A DNA stretch of 64,000 nucleotides, from positions 62,001 to 126,000 of the forward strand of contig JAQGBZ010000014.1 in assembly GCA_034687125.1 (NCBI GenBank), written 5' to 3'. The position numbers and the translations under genes were made by a program. The notes under the pieces are model-generated. The model was not told the origin of the DNA and ran no database searches. It was given only the letters and a program-made list of their open reading frames with translations. This document shows, one piece after another, positions 1 through 14,100 of this stretch; within the stretch, counting starts at the first letter, position 1; the number at the start of each line of letters is the position of its first letter. Origin of the DNA: Neelides folsomi. Its lineage: Eukaryota > Arthropoda > Collembola > Neelipleona > Neelidae.

Positions 1-3000
1 TTGAGCCAGGGAGTTTCAATCTGGTAATAATGCACATTCTTTTATTAACTAAGGAAGAAATTCATGACAGACTTTGCCACCGCTCACTTTGCAATTTCAT
101 GTTCATTTTAAAGGAAAAATTAATTCATCGGCGTGGATTTCATTCATGTTTAATTCTTAACTTTGTGAAAGAATTAATGAATTTTTAGCAAAATGGGAAT
201 TTTCGAAGGTCGGAATTTATAATATCAATAAAATTGGTAAATTAAGAAAATTGAGAATACTTCTAGTGTATAATAATATTAGCAATGTATTTAAAATTTA
301 GATATTACAGTTAATAGATAAAGCTTCTTAATATACAGTTGATAAATTGAGAACAAAATTCTGCAAATGTGCAAACCATAATGTTATAAAGTCAACTATT
401 AAATTATATTTTAATATTAATAATATTTAGTTAAACAAAGGCTTTAGTTAGATATTTCAGATCCTATTAAATTAAATTTAGGAAATAATCAGAATGATCA
501 AGCACGTAAAATTTTCAAGTTATTTGAGCGTTAAATAAGTTCTACATAAGTTCTTATAACTTGCCGTGTTGGCCAAGAGTATATTGAAGAATGTAAGTTA
601 GGGGAATGAAGGGAAGTAGAACTGGAACAAAGTCAAGAAAAAGAGTGAGAAAACATTATTTGTATTGTCTGGAATTGAACACGCTCCACTCTAACTTTTA
701 CTTTTATCGCCCAACGACCAGAAGGGTTCACGATGATTTGACTTTAAGTTCTAATTCTCGGTCGGAGTTATATAATATTACATTACATCTCAAATATCAT
801 TCAATTGTTCCTCTTGTGCAATGAACAAGAACTCACTTCCTTCATTTTCCTATAGAGTACTTAGGGAGCTTTTCCATAGTAAGGAGCATTTACTTTAATA
901 CACATCTTTGAGACTCGGGCTTAAAGGAACCTCTGAGATAACGATGATAATATTTAACGTCTGGGATTGGGAGGAATTTCATTTCTGAGCCGAGACGTTA
1001 ATGCTGTTATGTACTTTTACAATTGTTACGCATTTCTGGCTTACATTGGATAGTCTTAATAGTTATTTATTATTGAGGAAGTCCCAGTTTCCACTCTTGT
1101 TGAACATTTAAACAACTTCACAATTCCACACTTCACACACTTCACCAAACTAAATTAAAACATTTAACCTACACACTTTGAAAGCTAAACGCGAAAGCTG
1201 ACAATAACAAAGTTGAAAAATAGATGAAAAAAATAGAATGCAACAACCAAACTAATTAATTATTATGTTCCAACCCCAATATAAATTAATTAACTTTTAC
1301 GATTAATTAATATTTAATTATGTAGTTGTTTGATTTTAAATATATCAGTACTTTAATAATAACAGTTTTAATAATTAATTAAATATTATATTGCTATTCT
1401 ATTAAATACAATATTTGCTGAAATAATAAAATAAGAGTGAATGAAAATATATCAATAAACTTTTGATTTGTTTAGTTATATCAATATAATTAAACTAAAA
1501 TACCTATTTTTGAAAATAATATGTATTTTTGTAAATAATATGTACCTATTTTAGATTTTTCCTCTATGCTTTGCTTATAATTAATCTTAAGTTTTCCCAG
1601 ACAGTTGGACTAATAGATAAATGTACTTTGTTCTTAAGATACCATTAACAAACTCGGGATGGTTTTACCAGCTCCAGCACTTATCAATTCATCTTGTTAA
1701 GAGTTAAGAATTGATGAAGTTACGAAAGTTTGAAAGTCAACAATATTTCATGAACCATTTGCAGCAAGGGTTTTTCAAGTGCGGTTTCCAACTGCTGGTG
1801 GCCTTTGAACAAATCATTCAATTAAATCACAAAAGTATTCATTACATCACCCGAGATTCAAAGGCCAAAATTCAATTCTGTTAATTTCCTGGTCTACACA
1901 CATATTCTTATTCATTTGCTCATCAATCGTATAAATGTAAGTTTAACTTAATAAATTGAATAAAATTGAATAAAACTCCCATTAATAATATTGTTCTTTA
2001 ATATGGAACATTATGAGATATTAAATCTGATGGTTTGAATTAGAATTGAAATGGAGAGGGATAGATAAAAGATTGAGATAAACATCAGTAAACTTTTTTA
2101 AGTCGAGATTTAGAAATTGAGCTTATTTACACTTTTTCTTTTTAAGCCTCAAGATTTAAGAATGAGCATAAAAAGAATGAGCGTAAATATGATATTGTTT
2201 CCTCCATATCGTCAATTCCATTCACATAAACACTCAATTTGATGCGGAACAATGGAGAAATGGCTGGGGAAGAGGAGAAGATGGGAAAAATGAGAGATTG
2301 GGATGCTGAGGGTTGTTGTGGATCAAAGTGATGGATCTGATCATTTGATTTGGATGCAGAGGATTCCCATCGGATGAAAAGAGAAAGATTAGCTCTTCAC
2401 TCTTCAAGGAGTCTTCCATCTCTGGTTAGGGAGCGCACGATCCTCGAGGAGATTCATCAAAACCACATTATCAAAAGTCAACCAACGTTTCTTTGTGAGC
2501 ATCAGGATCTCTTTAATGCTTTTTTAATACCTCAACTTTATAGCTTTTTAATACCTCAACTCTCATGTGAATTAATACTTCAACAATTTGCTGAATTAAT
2601 ACCTCAACAATGTGAAACCTCTTGTTTTTATTTTTTTGGATTCATTCAGCTTTTGGTGAAATTACTTTTTATAATCTTTCATGTCCATCATGTAAATAAA
2701 AGATTACTTGTGTTGAACGGAAGGTATTATGAATTACATGAACGATGATGAATTTATTTTCTTTTTATTGTAAACTCAAAATATTAAAGAGTATTAACAT
2801 GGAATAGACAAGGATAACGTCAATCTTCCTTTCTATTTATTTACATTGTAATAATTCGAAATGAAAATTTCTTTTTGTTGTGAAATTCTTGACAATGCTG
2901 AATGTATGGTTGATAAAATGAATATTTACATTTGTTAAAAATTCTCAATCGATAATTTAAGTATGTTTAACACATCGCATATTTAATTGCAAGTTAATTA

Positions 3001-6000
3001 AAGGTACAATAAAACTATTTATAAACTAATTTCAGAATTTTTATTTTTTAAAAACAACTTACAAAACATAGCACCATTTCCATTCTTTCAATTAATTGAC
3101 CATTGTTTCTTAACAAAAAGCTAATATTCATAAAAATAAGAACCATTTCGTAAATTGTAAACTGCAGTAGCTTACATTTAATATGTAAAGTTGCAAGTTT
3201 TAAACGAGAGGATGAAAGGTACATGTACTGAAAGTACTTTGCATTTGACAACAAATTGCCCAATTCATTAAACACTAATTGTATGTAAATATTTGGGAAA
3301 TTGCCATTATTTTCCATATTTGCTAAAAATCTTTTTCAAATTGGGCGAATTACCCAAACCTTTGAGCAACTTAAGGACCATTTAGCATTGAACTCCCTCT
3401 GACACATTTGAACTGCCAATGAAAGATCGGAATATCGAAGTAAAAGTTATCAAATTATCCAAGTCATCCCGTTACTTAACTAACATTTATGTAAGTCGTT
3501 CATCAGTGAACAATAACGCTTTTATTAAATATACAAAGGAGACGGAAAACACGAAGATGAACTCAACCACTGTGTCATCCTTACGCAACATTCACTTTTC
3601 GGACCATTTAACAATTTGGACCTTGCTCATTAACTTGTTGCATTACACTTTTTAATATATAATCTAAATACCTAATAGGCATATAACCATTGTATTAATA
3701 TTATAAGCTAGGTTTGATAATTTCTAATCGGATTTCACGAGCTCCGTTGAGTCCAAAGAATGGAAGAAACATAAATGGTAATGAAGGGGAAAAAAGTTAA
3801 ATAATGGGATCAAAAAGATGGGGGCATATTGGAAGGGAATCTCCAATTCACAATTCCTCAATTACTCGTCCTCTCTCTTTGTCTCCTCTCTCTTCTCAGT
3901 TTCTGATTCATAAAGAGCTCCTTTAACTTTATAAGTGATGGTGAGAGAGAAATCATCCTTAGCCCAATATGCCAATCCCAATGTGATCATTTGCCCATCA
4001 AGAAATAAATCTTCGTCTGTTTATCAATTGTATTATCTAAAACCTCGAAATTGGATATTTATGCTCATATGCAAGAATTGGGCAATAAGAATCCTCCTGC
4101 ACGAACAACGTTTTAGAAATATTAATCCTTCTTATCAAACTTTTATGCATTTCAATGTTATTTGGATTAATCAGTTTGAATCAGGATTCTTTTTTTTTAA
4201 ATTTTTATCCCTCCTTTCAATCACAATTTGTCAAGTACATTGTATGAATAAATATATAATATGCATTTCACATCTTTTGTTTTATTCTTATCCTCAATCA
4301 TCCGTGTCCCAATTATTTTACTTTTGTACGAGCTTTTATATTGTAGGTTAGATTTTTAGATTCACCTTAATGATTTCCTTGTGTCGAACTCACGGTTCGC
4401 CTTGAGAAACAATTCTCAGGTGCGAAGCTTAATTGCACTATAAATAATAAGATAAGATAGCTGAAGCTCGCAAGGTTTAAATTGGGCTAAAAGACGCCTT
4501 TGACCACTGCAGTGTTTTTTGAACCCAAAAATGATTAATTGGTAATTAAAGTAAATTAAATAGGTAATCGTGAAAGAAAAGGAGAAGTTGTTTGCTGTCT
4601 CGGAACTCATTTAATGAACCCAAGATAAATTGTAGGAAGTCGTGAGGAAGAGCCGAGGCGTGTAAGGCCCTTAAAAGACTTTTTAATTTCATAATCCCAA
4701 CAACAATTAGGCGAAGAAGAGTAAAAGAAAGGAAATGGAATATGTTTGAATGTGTGGCCAGGCAAAGGCGGAATTCCCACCTCAATCATCCCTGTGACCA
4801 AATAGAGAAAAGAGATGAATTTGTCACGTCGGCCCTCGCCATTTAGAGTTTTAAAGTTCTGGCCAGGTCAAGTGAAAAGTGAAGTGCCTTTGGTGTTTAT
4901 AAACACTAAAGTCAATTTGATAATTCCCTCCCTCCCATTATGAATAATAATGGGATATTCTAATTTTCCAATTTCTAATGAGCTCCTGTCCATCCCACGA
5001 CATGATCAATGGGAAGGTGGCGGAAGAAAGGGAAAGGGTTCACATCATTCATCCCAATTCACTTTCAATGCTTTCTGCCCTTTTCATTCGCCCCAACCTC
5101 CCTCAACAACCAGACCTCGGTTGGGAAGAGTGAGAAAAGCAATTAAAGAGCAAGAGGAAAATTTAAACATCTCGTCAAAGGCGACTCGGTCATGAAATTG
5201 GGCAATTAGGATGCAGTGCGACAATGGGGGCCACCGACCATTCAAAATTCTCTATTGGGCTCTCTTTTTCAATAACTCTCGTCAGGAGTCAAAGAGTGGC
5301 AGGAAACAAATTTATTTCCTTCTGATTATACCAAACTAACATAGAGTATTAGACATGTAGTAGTAATTGTAATTAGAAAACTGCATTCTTCCATGCTTCA
5401 ACAATCCGGAACAATCTTTCAAAGAGTGCATTGACGGAATTTTTAACTGCTGTTAAATAAGGGCATGAATCAAATGGCAAGTTCAATTCTCTATATTGGC
5501 TCCAATGGGGGAGAATGACGGAACAATTAAAAGTTTATGACCAGAAGGTCGATGAATGAGAGATAGGAATTAACGAAGAAATTAATGACTTGTTCTCAAT
5601 ATCCATCCATCTCACCTGAATCAAAACAAGTGAAGATTGTGAAGAATGTGACACGACTGTAACGATTAGTTTTTATTTTCAAAGCTAGCATTCGTACAGA
5701 AACAGTATTTTGAGGAAGCGCCAAACTGACCTCCTGGATTTCTCCTTGAATAGTGAAAATACTCGGACTGGGTCAAACCTTGAATATTTCCATTGTAAAA
5801 ATACCTGCATGGTTTAAAAATATTTATATTACCCATAAGCTTATTGGCATTGACTTGTTTATATGTTATTAGGCGTGTACATAGAATGTATGTAAATCGT
5901 AGCGTATATTGGAATATTGGGAAGTGGGAATTTGGGACGATGAAGTTCGGTCAACTGCAAACTGCAATGGAGGAAATGAAGGGGAATTATTTAAATATAG

Positions 6001-7680
6001 AGTAAGAATTCTCATCCAAGTCATTTGGCTTCATTGAAAACCACAGGAATGGAGTTGAACGGGAGAGTGAATAGGAAGAAGGGGAAACTCTCGAAAATGA
6101 AATCTCAGGATCTCCTTCGTACGCCAAAACTCATCGTCGGGTGCATTTGTGCAAATGCATTTTATCTCCTTCCCAGAAAGGAACGGTGATGGTTCAATTC
6201 GACTGTTGGACAACAATGGCTTATAAGGAAAGGGTGTGATGAGGGGGGAAATAAAGAAGAGAATCTTCGAGAGATTAATGATGACCATTTACATGAGAAG
6301 GAAAACGTCTTGGGCGAGCGGGTTCGCAGAATAGGACATTATAAATTTATTAAAAGACTTTTACATTCATATTTACTTAAATTATCATCCTTACCCTTAC
6401 AAATTTGGCAGATGGAATTATTTACATTTTTTCAACACATTTTTCTCTTCCTCAATGTCTTTCACATTCTTTGAAAATTAAAGAACATGATACTTATCTA
6501 GAATATAAAAATATTTACATACACGCGTATAATTATCTACCTACTTACATCCTACAATTACAAATAGGTACATGCTTGTAAAATAGATTGCAAATTTTAA
6601 AGATATCAAGATGACTTAGAATTCCATAATCGTTATCAGTCGGATGTTGAAAGGGATTTTAAGTCTCCCGAGGACAATTTGTAGGTCCGGAAGGAACACG
6701 ATCCTTGTTGTTGTTTTCTTCCTTCGACAGTGGGTCAATGTTGAATCTATTCTCAGACACTCTCCTGTTTACTTCCCGACTATCTCTCAATGTGTATTTA
6801 GAAGCTCCTTGTACATTCTTATAAATATCAGAAGGTACTCGTATATTTATTTATTACAGACCCAATACTATGTTATAAACTGTACTATGAAAGGTTATTG
6901 TAACATTATAAGTCCTGCAGAATTCCTCGTTATATTGCTATTATGACTGTTGTTCACTCTCACTCTCGGTGTGTTAACCCTAACGGAGGGGTTCTTATAT
7001 TGGTAGACTATGAGACATAGTCAACAATAGAATTGAGACCCAAAGACAGAAGAGCTTCTAAAATTAACAATAATAAATATTCTTATTATTGAGAAACGGT
7101 TCATTTCCCAATTGTTTTCAATAGGGCTTTTCACTCCACACACCTCCCCCATGTTTTTATCATTTATAAACAAAGGGGGTGTTGAAAATGAAATGATTGT
7201 ACACAATACTTATGGTCCTTAATTCAATTGCATCAATAGTGTACCCCAGTAATGTATTCGGTTTTGAGCCTATTGAGATTTTGACCCAAGACGTTTAATT
7301 GTCATTGAAATGCATTCGTCCGTAATGTGTGTAATATGTGGAAAACGTGCGATGATTCATTTCATTAATTTCAGGTTCTTATCACTGCTTCTGTAATTTG
7401 CCATTAGTGGTGATGAGTGGAATTTGTGGAATGGTTGTTCATTGGTGTGAAGATGAGTGTTGGTTTTATTTCCAAAACTTCACCTTTTAATTCAACCTTA
7501 AAAGATCTTTCTCTTTGGGTTTGTTCGAGTCAATTGGACCTTTGAGAGCTTTGTTCAACAGTGAGTGGGCAGCAGTAAAGTCGTGGACAAAAGGTGGATA
7601 GTGAAGTAATGGTTTTGAATAGAAATCAAAGGGTTGAATAATGAATTGATTGGACGAAGGGGAAGTCCCGGGTCCTTGCA
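1..7680. other. Gene-free stretch, no supported coding exon
   Basis: I find no open frame here with splice-compatible neighbours or a recognisable protein. It is AT-rich with scattered GC-richer islands. Notable parts are a homeodomain-like TAATTA/TTAATTAA cluster at about 1250-1400 and a 24-bp tandem repeat at 2524-2608. It may be upstream regulatory DNA of the gene whose first exon ends at 8143, or an intron of a gene starting outside the window; the sequence alone does not decide. Confidence 0.6.
2524..2608. repeat. 24-bp minisatellite, four copies
   Basis: The core TTAATACCTCAAC (third copy TTAATACTTCAAC) starts at 2524, 2548, 2572 and 2596, so the period is exactly 24 bp. The period is a multiple of three and lies inside a 132-codon open frame (2350-2748), where it reads as an eight-residue repeat with LIPQ at its core. 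That frame starts at a non-ATG codon and has no recognisable domain, so I treat it as a repeat and not a gene. Confidence 0.8.
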
Positions 7681-8141
7681 GAACTCCCGCCGCCCACCCA
7701 ATGATTCAATGTTATGAAGGGGCGGCCGATGGGCTGCTGAGATAAGACTTGTGAATTAGGTCAAAAGAAAAAGGCAGAGGCTTCCACCTCAACAATTCCC
7801 CATTCTTCTTCTCCCTCGACAGCACTCGGAGGTTGGCGGCGAAGAGAAGCGCTCGGATCGCTGGTCGACTTTTGACTCCTCCACTCACCCCACAGACGCT
7901 CAGTCGGAGTCGAGAGGCGAGCCGGCGAGCATGGTGGTGTACAACACCTAATACTTGAGAGATTCCTTTGCCAATTTACTCCACCACTTAAGGTCCACAC
8001 TTCTCAGTCAGACTTCCCAGAGTACCTCATCGATATTTGTGAAAAGGAAAGTGGAATTTGTGCAGTGAATTCCAAATCACTTGACACTCGGCGTACTCCT
8101 TGGAGTCATTCAACTCAACCTCCTCTTCCTCCATCACCATC
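7680..8141 (+). promoter_or_regulatory. Candidate promoter and 5' leader of the large secreted-protein gene
   Basis: This stretch is clearly more GC/CpG-rich than its surroundings and runs into the splice donor GTGAGT at 8144. An arthropod initiator-like TCAGT lies at 8003-8007, which would give a leader of about 140 bases before the split start codon. No convincing TATA box is visible. The transcription start is inferred. Confidence 0.4.
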
Positions 8142-11100
8142 ATGTGAGTAAATCCGCTTTATTAATTAAATTAATATTCATTTAGATGTAAATTCAACTA
8201 CTGGAATTTAATGAGACTTAAGTGGGTTTAAATTGATTTGGATGGATTTAAATGGATTACAATTTACGATCAGAGGATTTTAGAGAGTTTAATAATATAT
8301 GTAGAAAATGCATGTGTAGGGAATGCATCTCGCTTCCTTTGAAAAAAAGAGATAAAAATTATAATAATGGAAACTCGTTTGACTCTTCTTTATTCACTTG
8401 ACGTAACTCAGTTTTTTTCGCATTCTTCAATACCCGAAGAGCAACTTTTCCTTTCATTTCCCTCATTCATTCATAATAAAGTATTTAATAGGAGAATCAA
8501 AGATCCGTTCGATCCTCAATAATTCCGCAAGTCCTTTTTCCATAAATCTATAATCTTATCTCAATCACTCTCTCTCGCTCTCCAGTCCTCTTCATTTCCT
8601 ACACACTCAGAGGTCTCCCAATTAACTCTTAATTAAACTCTCTCGGTCGCCCTTTTGTGAAAGCTTCAATCAGACCCTCTTCCGCAAATGCTCAATTTCC
8701 AATTCAAATCTCCTTTGTAAACATCGATTCATTATTAAACTCTTCATCAGCTCCGTGTGAACAAACTGATATTCAATACATGGCGTTTATTCATTACTAA
8801 ATACATTCTTCCTTTTCTCATTTACATAAATGGACTTTAAAGAATTGAAAATATTACCTACTTGCATTTAATATAACTTACCCACTCCAATACCATATAC
8901 CCTATTATACCCTATTATACCCTATAATATGTAGTACTTAACATATCGAGCTAGTGAGAAATATTTATTTAAATTAAATATCGGAAAATCGAGATATACC
9001 TATATTAATTATGTTATTTTCATTTGTATATCCGTGTATAATATATCTTATTGTATTGTTAATGGTTTTTACAACTTGATGTGCAAATGATATCAAATTA
9101 ATGGACATTTTCCATGTGCTTTTAAAATGAGCTTTTCAAACAAGTATCTTCTATTTATCATTTTTATTAAATTCTGTGAACTATTTGCTATTCTTGATTA
9201 AATGCGAAAAACATTACTACCCGGAGAGTGTGGATTAATTTAATTGTAAAGCCGTGACTGTTTGGTTAGCAGAAGGTGAGAATTGGACTTGGGAATCACT
9301 TTCCAACCTCCAATGAAGATTCAAAGGCTCTGCATCTCATTGAGGGTCGAGGACCGTGGAGGGTTTCAGATCCCATGGACTCATAGAGAGCTCACTTTAT
9401 TATTATTATTCCTATTATGATCATTATTAATGCTCGTGAGTCCCGATGGGCTCTCATTGGGCATAATGGACCTGTGAATGAAAATGAATGTGAGATGAGT
9501 TGCGAATAAGAGTGGTAAAAGTGATGGTGTTCTGCCTTGCTCCTGTCCCTTTCTAGTCCTGTTATACTGACCTACTCCGGTTTTGGAGACTCACCCAAGT
9601 CCTCCGTCCATTCCTTTTCTTCTCTCCTATCAGGCCTTGAAATTAGGAGCGAATCAACACATTAAGCACCTCATTTCCCTACCTCTGCTCAAATTACGAG
9701 GGAAATACGACCATTCATTGGCATCTTAATTGGGCCCACACCTTCCTCAACCCTTTGGTGGATTTCTGTTCTTTCCCTACGCCCTTCAGCCTTCCCAGCA
9801 CTCATCTATTCAAAGGGATCCATTCTTGTTACTTTCAAAGGGAGTCTTGGAAACTCCCTTTGAGATTCTTCAAATTGTTCAAAGGATTGGGGTGAAATAC
9901 TGATAGTCTTCTGTTATTTGATAAATTACTACAAATAACCTACAACCATTTGCTGTGTTATTTGATGGGTCACTCCAAAAGCACTCAAAGGGACAATGCC
10001 CACTTTTCACATTGTTTCCTTTGTGGACCAAGACATTATTTTGATTTGTCCAATGTTGGTTTTTAAATTAACCCCTTCGGGATGGAAAATGAGAAACGTA
10101 GAGCAGCAAGGAGAAAATTAAGTCTGGTTCATTATCATTTTTATGCTTATCTGAGGATTACCAAAATGTGACTGACTTCATTCATAAATTCATAATTGCG
10201 AGACAGATTTGTAAATAGGGAAGAGCCGAAATGTCAATGCTAAACGGTAAACTTCATAGCCCGAGGAAATGAATCAAATGAATGAAAGTCCAAATATAAA
10301 TGCCATAAGCTCTTGGCATTTGCCTTTCAAATACACGGATTCATCTCAGACCATCTGTCACTTTGTTTGAATTGAAATGTATTGGTTTTAATTGTAGGAA
10401 GAAAGTTAACATGATTTATGTACGGCTCAATTAGACTCTCTTCACTTCACTATCTGTAGTTAAAAGCAATAAAAGGAAAAGGATCTTCTTCTTACAATCA
10501 CCTCAATCTGTACTTTATTAGTTTAAACCAGCTGTACTAACTACGTACAAATACCCTATATTTCCTATATACACACTTTAGCCATTGTAATTACATACCT
10601 GTACTTCTTATATACACGGATGATCCAAGTTGAAAACTACCTTAAGAAAGTAAGAATGGTAAAGTTCTCAATTTAAAAATAGTACGATATATACCAAGTA
10701 TGGTACGAATCCAGTAAAGGTAAATATACTTTAAGTGAGTAGGAATAAGATGTGCAGATTTGTACTTGAATTCGCATCTCACCATTCGCAAATGTGCATT
10801 TGATTCATTATCGAAAAAAAGAATCTTTCGAGCTCAACGCACTGATACCCACGCAATGGACCCGGACCCAAAATCCCAATCCTCAATTCTTCCCTTTCCA
10901 CTTCACTTCCCCTCTCAGTGGCACTGAAGAATCGAGCAGAAATGAGGAATTGTATGTGGAAGAGAAAAAAACTCTTTTTTTACCACACATTTAATGATCC
11001 TTCGTTCCATTCAATCTTCATTCATACGCTCTACGGAGAAGTGAAAGAAATCTCTCTCAATTCAATTGGATGTGGAATTGGAATTAAAAAGTGAAGAATC

Positions 11101-14100
11101 TCAATTTCAATCTCATTCATAATAATAAGAATTATCCAAACCGCCGTTGATAATAGGGACCTAATTGCCCTTGCAGCAACTGCCGCCAACTTGGCCATTT
11201 AATTCCCAATCATCGCCATCAAATCGAGTAGTTTAAAGAGTGAAATGATTGATCTCATTTTTTCCTCTAAATTCTATTCCGACCTTCACACGATATTTGA
11301 TACGAAAAAGAGTTTGCTAATTGGCCCATGAAGCCGGCCAGACTCGTTTGCACGTCAAGTTATTAATGACATTGGTCCCCTTTCATCTCGAAATTAATGG
11401 GCCGTGACGGGAGTCGTTTCGCGAATATTAAAATGAAGGATCGAGCGATTAGCCGGCCTAATAACAATGTAAATATATTTTCCTTTATTGTAATAATATT
11501 AATATTATCGATCAGGATCAAATTCTACTTGTTCGATATCCTTCCCAGCTCGTGCTGACATTCTGACACGCAAAGGTCTTTTACATCCCGAACTTTTTTA
11601 TTCTTCCTCAACTTCCTATCGCATATTGTTTAACTGTTTATATAAAATTCCAAATTGTTCATATGTAAATATTGCTAGTAGTACAAAACGTGAAATTGCA
11701 ATGGTGAATAAACAAAACGTGTAGATTTTAATGGGAGTTGTAGCCGAAACGACTTCCTCTCTCCGGAGATTCTTTGGGAGATTTCTTCACTTTGTTGCTG
11801 GGCGTGTTTAATGGCTTTCCATGGGCCTAAGAGAACTACAAGAGAAGCCAGACGGTTTGACCTTGCGAAAAAGGGAAAGGAATCGGAGAAGTCCGCTATA
11901 ATTATCAATTTTAAAATTGCAATTGCAGGTCAAAACAAATTGTTCATTTACAATTATTGTTGTACATAGAACAATAATGTAGAATACATACAAATACTTA
12001 CATATTGTATTTATTATATCAATAATATATTTTATAGGAAGAATCGACATTTAAGTATTAAAGTAAAGGCCAAGTATTTAATTTCCAATTCTTGGACATG
12101 AAATTGTGCGATTGTGTCTAACCTAGCCTAAGTTGAGAGGTAAATTATCTAGTTAGTAATAATAATGATATGTGGAAAGGGAAAGGGTCTCGTGGCTGAT
12201 TTTGAAGGACTTAAACTTTCCTCCGCCCTTCCTCATCCTCTGTTGGGAGTGTTGGCGCCTTGAGCTTGACTCACGGCCGCGAATAGCCCTCTTCTCTTTC
12301 CCAAGGAGTCGAGGCTCTTGCCCCCATTGATCCATATCTGCCATAACTCTCCTTCGGACGCTCATTGTTCTCCAACGAGTGTGAACTCTGAATTATTCAT
12401 ATCGGGAGAGTGGATGGTAAATAACGTACGAACCTCCATATTTAATAAACATATTGGAGTTGAAATGGGAATGGAAATGAAAATGAAAGTGTGAGTCTCT
12501 CTCTCTTTTTCTTATGCGCCTTCTCCAGAGGGTGGTTTGGGAAGATGCCAATTTTCATTCAATCCCCTTTCCTATCAATTTCCTACCTTATTGTAGATGA
12601 TTGTAATGAGAGAACTAACAGCGAAGCAGCGTGCTGCACTTTCAATGTAATATATTTTTCAATGATGCAAAATTCCCATATGCTTCCAATGTACCGATCA
12701 TTCCCTACTAAACCACATATGCTTTTCCTTTCAATTTACCTACATTAGAATGTGTGGAATATGAATAAGAATTCATGTCTCTCCAAACTCTGAATGAATA
12801 CTAATGGGGAAATGGTGGGGAAGTTGTTCCTCTCACTCCTCCCTTATTGTTCTATCCAGAGGATCTTAAGAGCACAATGGCCCATCTCATCACATCTCTC
12901 ATCTTCTCCGATTCCCCATCTTTGATCCCCATCAAGGAAAACTCTTCCTGAGCTCTCCCATTATTAATAGTTAAAAGTAATATCCTCATTATCACCATCA
13001 CTTGTCATCTTCACATTTTAAGGACCATTTTAATATTTAGTAGAAAGCTTTTAATTTGATTTAATAAAGATTCTTTTCCTCTTCGTTTCATCAATTTCAT
13101 GAGATTAGAATTATTTGGATATTTATGTCATTTCTTTTAGAACCGCAGGAATTAAAAAAATTGTTTAGTAAAAACCACAAGTTCGTGAATGTTGTGTTTG
13201 GTAAATTTCCGTGTGTATGGGTTTATTCGTTTATTTTTTTGAATTTACACCTTCAATGATTTTCAAATTCATCTGCTTGAAGACTTTTAAATGTCATTAT
13301 ACTAGGTTAATGTGGACAATAAATAATCGTCACTACCTGTATGTTAAAAATCTTGAAAGCGCTGAAAAAAGATTTATACATGGATTTTGGGGTTTTCTTT
13401 AAAATTGGGTAAATTCAGCCTCGCGGTCAAGCCTTGTATTCGATTCACTTTTTCTTACTCCACTTAAATTCCCAAATTACTGATGAACCTATATATTATG
13501 TTTTATCTTTTATGTATGCAAAGTATGTATGAAAGTGTTATTTGTGGGAAAGTCTAATTTGAACAATTCCGCATGACTCTTGTAGAGTTAATAATATGTA
13601 AAAAAACGCAACGGAGTGAATTGGTCTGAATGGATAAAAAGAGAGTATGAGAGGAGAATTATTTTAAATACAAATTACTTCATAGTCAACCCATAAAGAG
13701 CATTTAACGACAGCCTTCAAACATTTATTTATGCGAGAGAGAGATTTGAATCTTCACGTGGGTAATTGGGATATTTGGTTGCGTAAGTGAGAGAGATCTT
13801 CTTGGCAAGATGAGTTGGACTCGTGGACTTGGAAGTTTGTATGAAACATCTCTACTTTAATTGTTACGACGATGGTCATTATTCCCATTTTCCCTCTAAG
13901 TTAACTACACATGCCATTTAGATCTATTGTTCTATTTGTTATTATAACAAATAGAACATTATATTACACATTGAGTGTTTGTTACAATAACTACATGGGT
14001 AGATGATGAAGTAGGAAGCTGGATGGATTGTTGGTCTAATTGTTTACGTGTCCGCGTCGGCCGGCTGTCTCCTCCTAATTAGAGAGCGTGAGGAAGATAC

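Noticed and set aside
1250-1400. TTAATTAA-rich segment as a possible origin or matrix-attachment region
   Set aside because: AT-rich words of this type are common throughout the window and no independent signal supports a specific role.
10794-10994. 66-codon open frame in the long first intron
   Set aside because: No splice-compatible partner and no family resemblance; the composition is that of the surrounding non-coding DNA.
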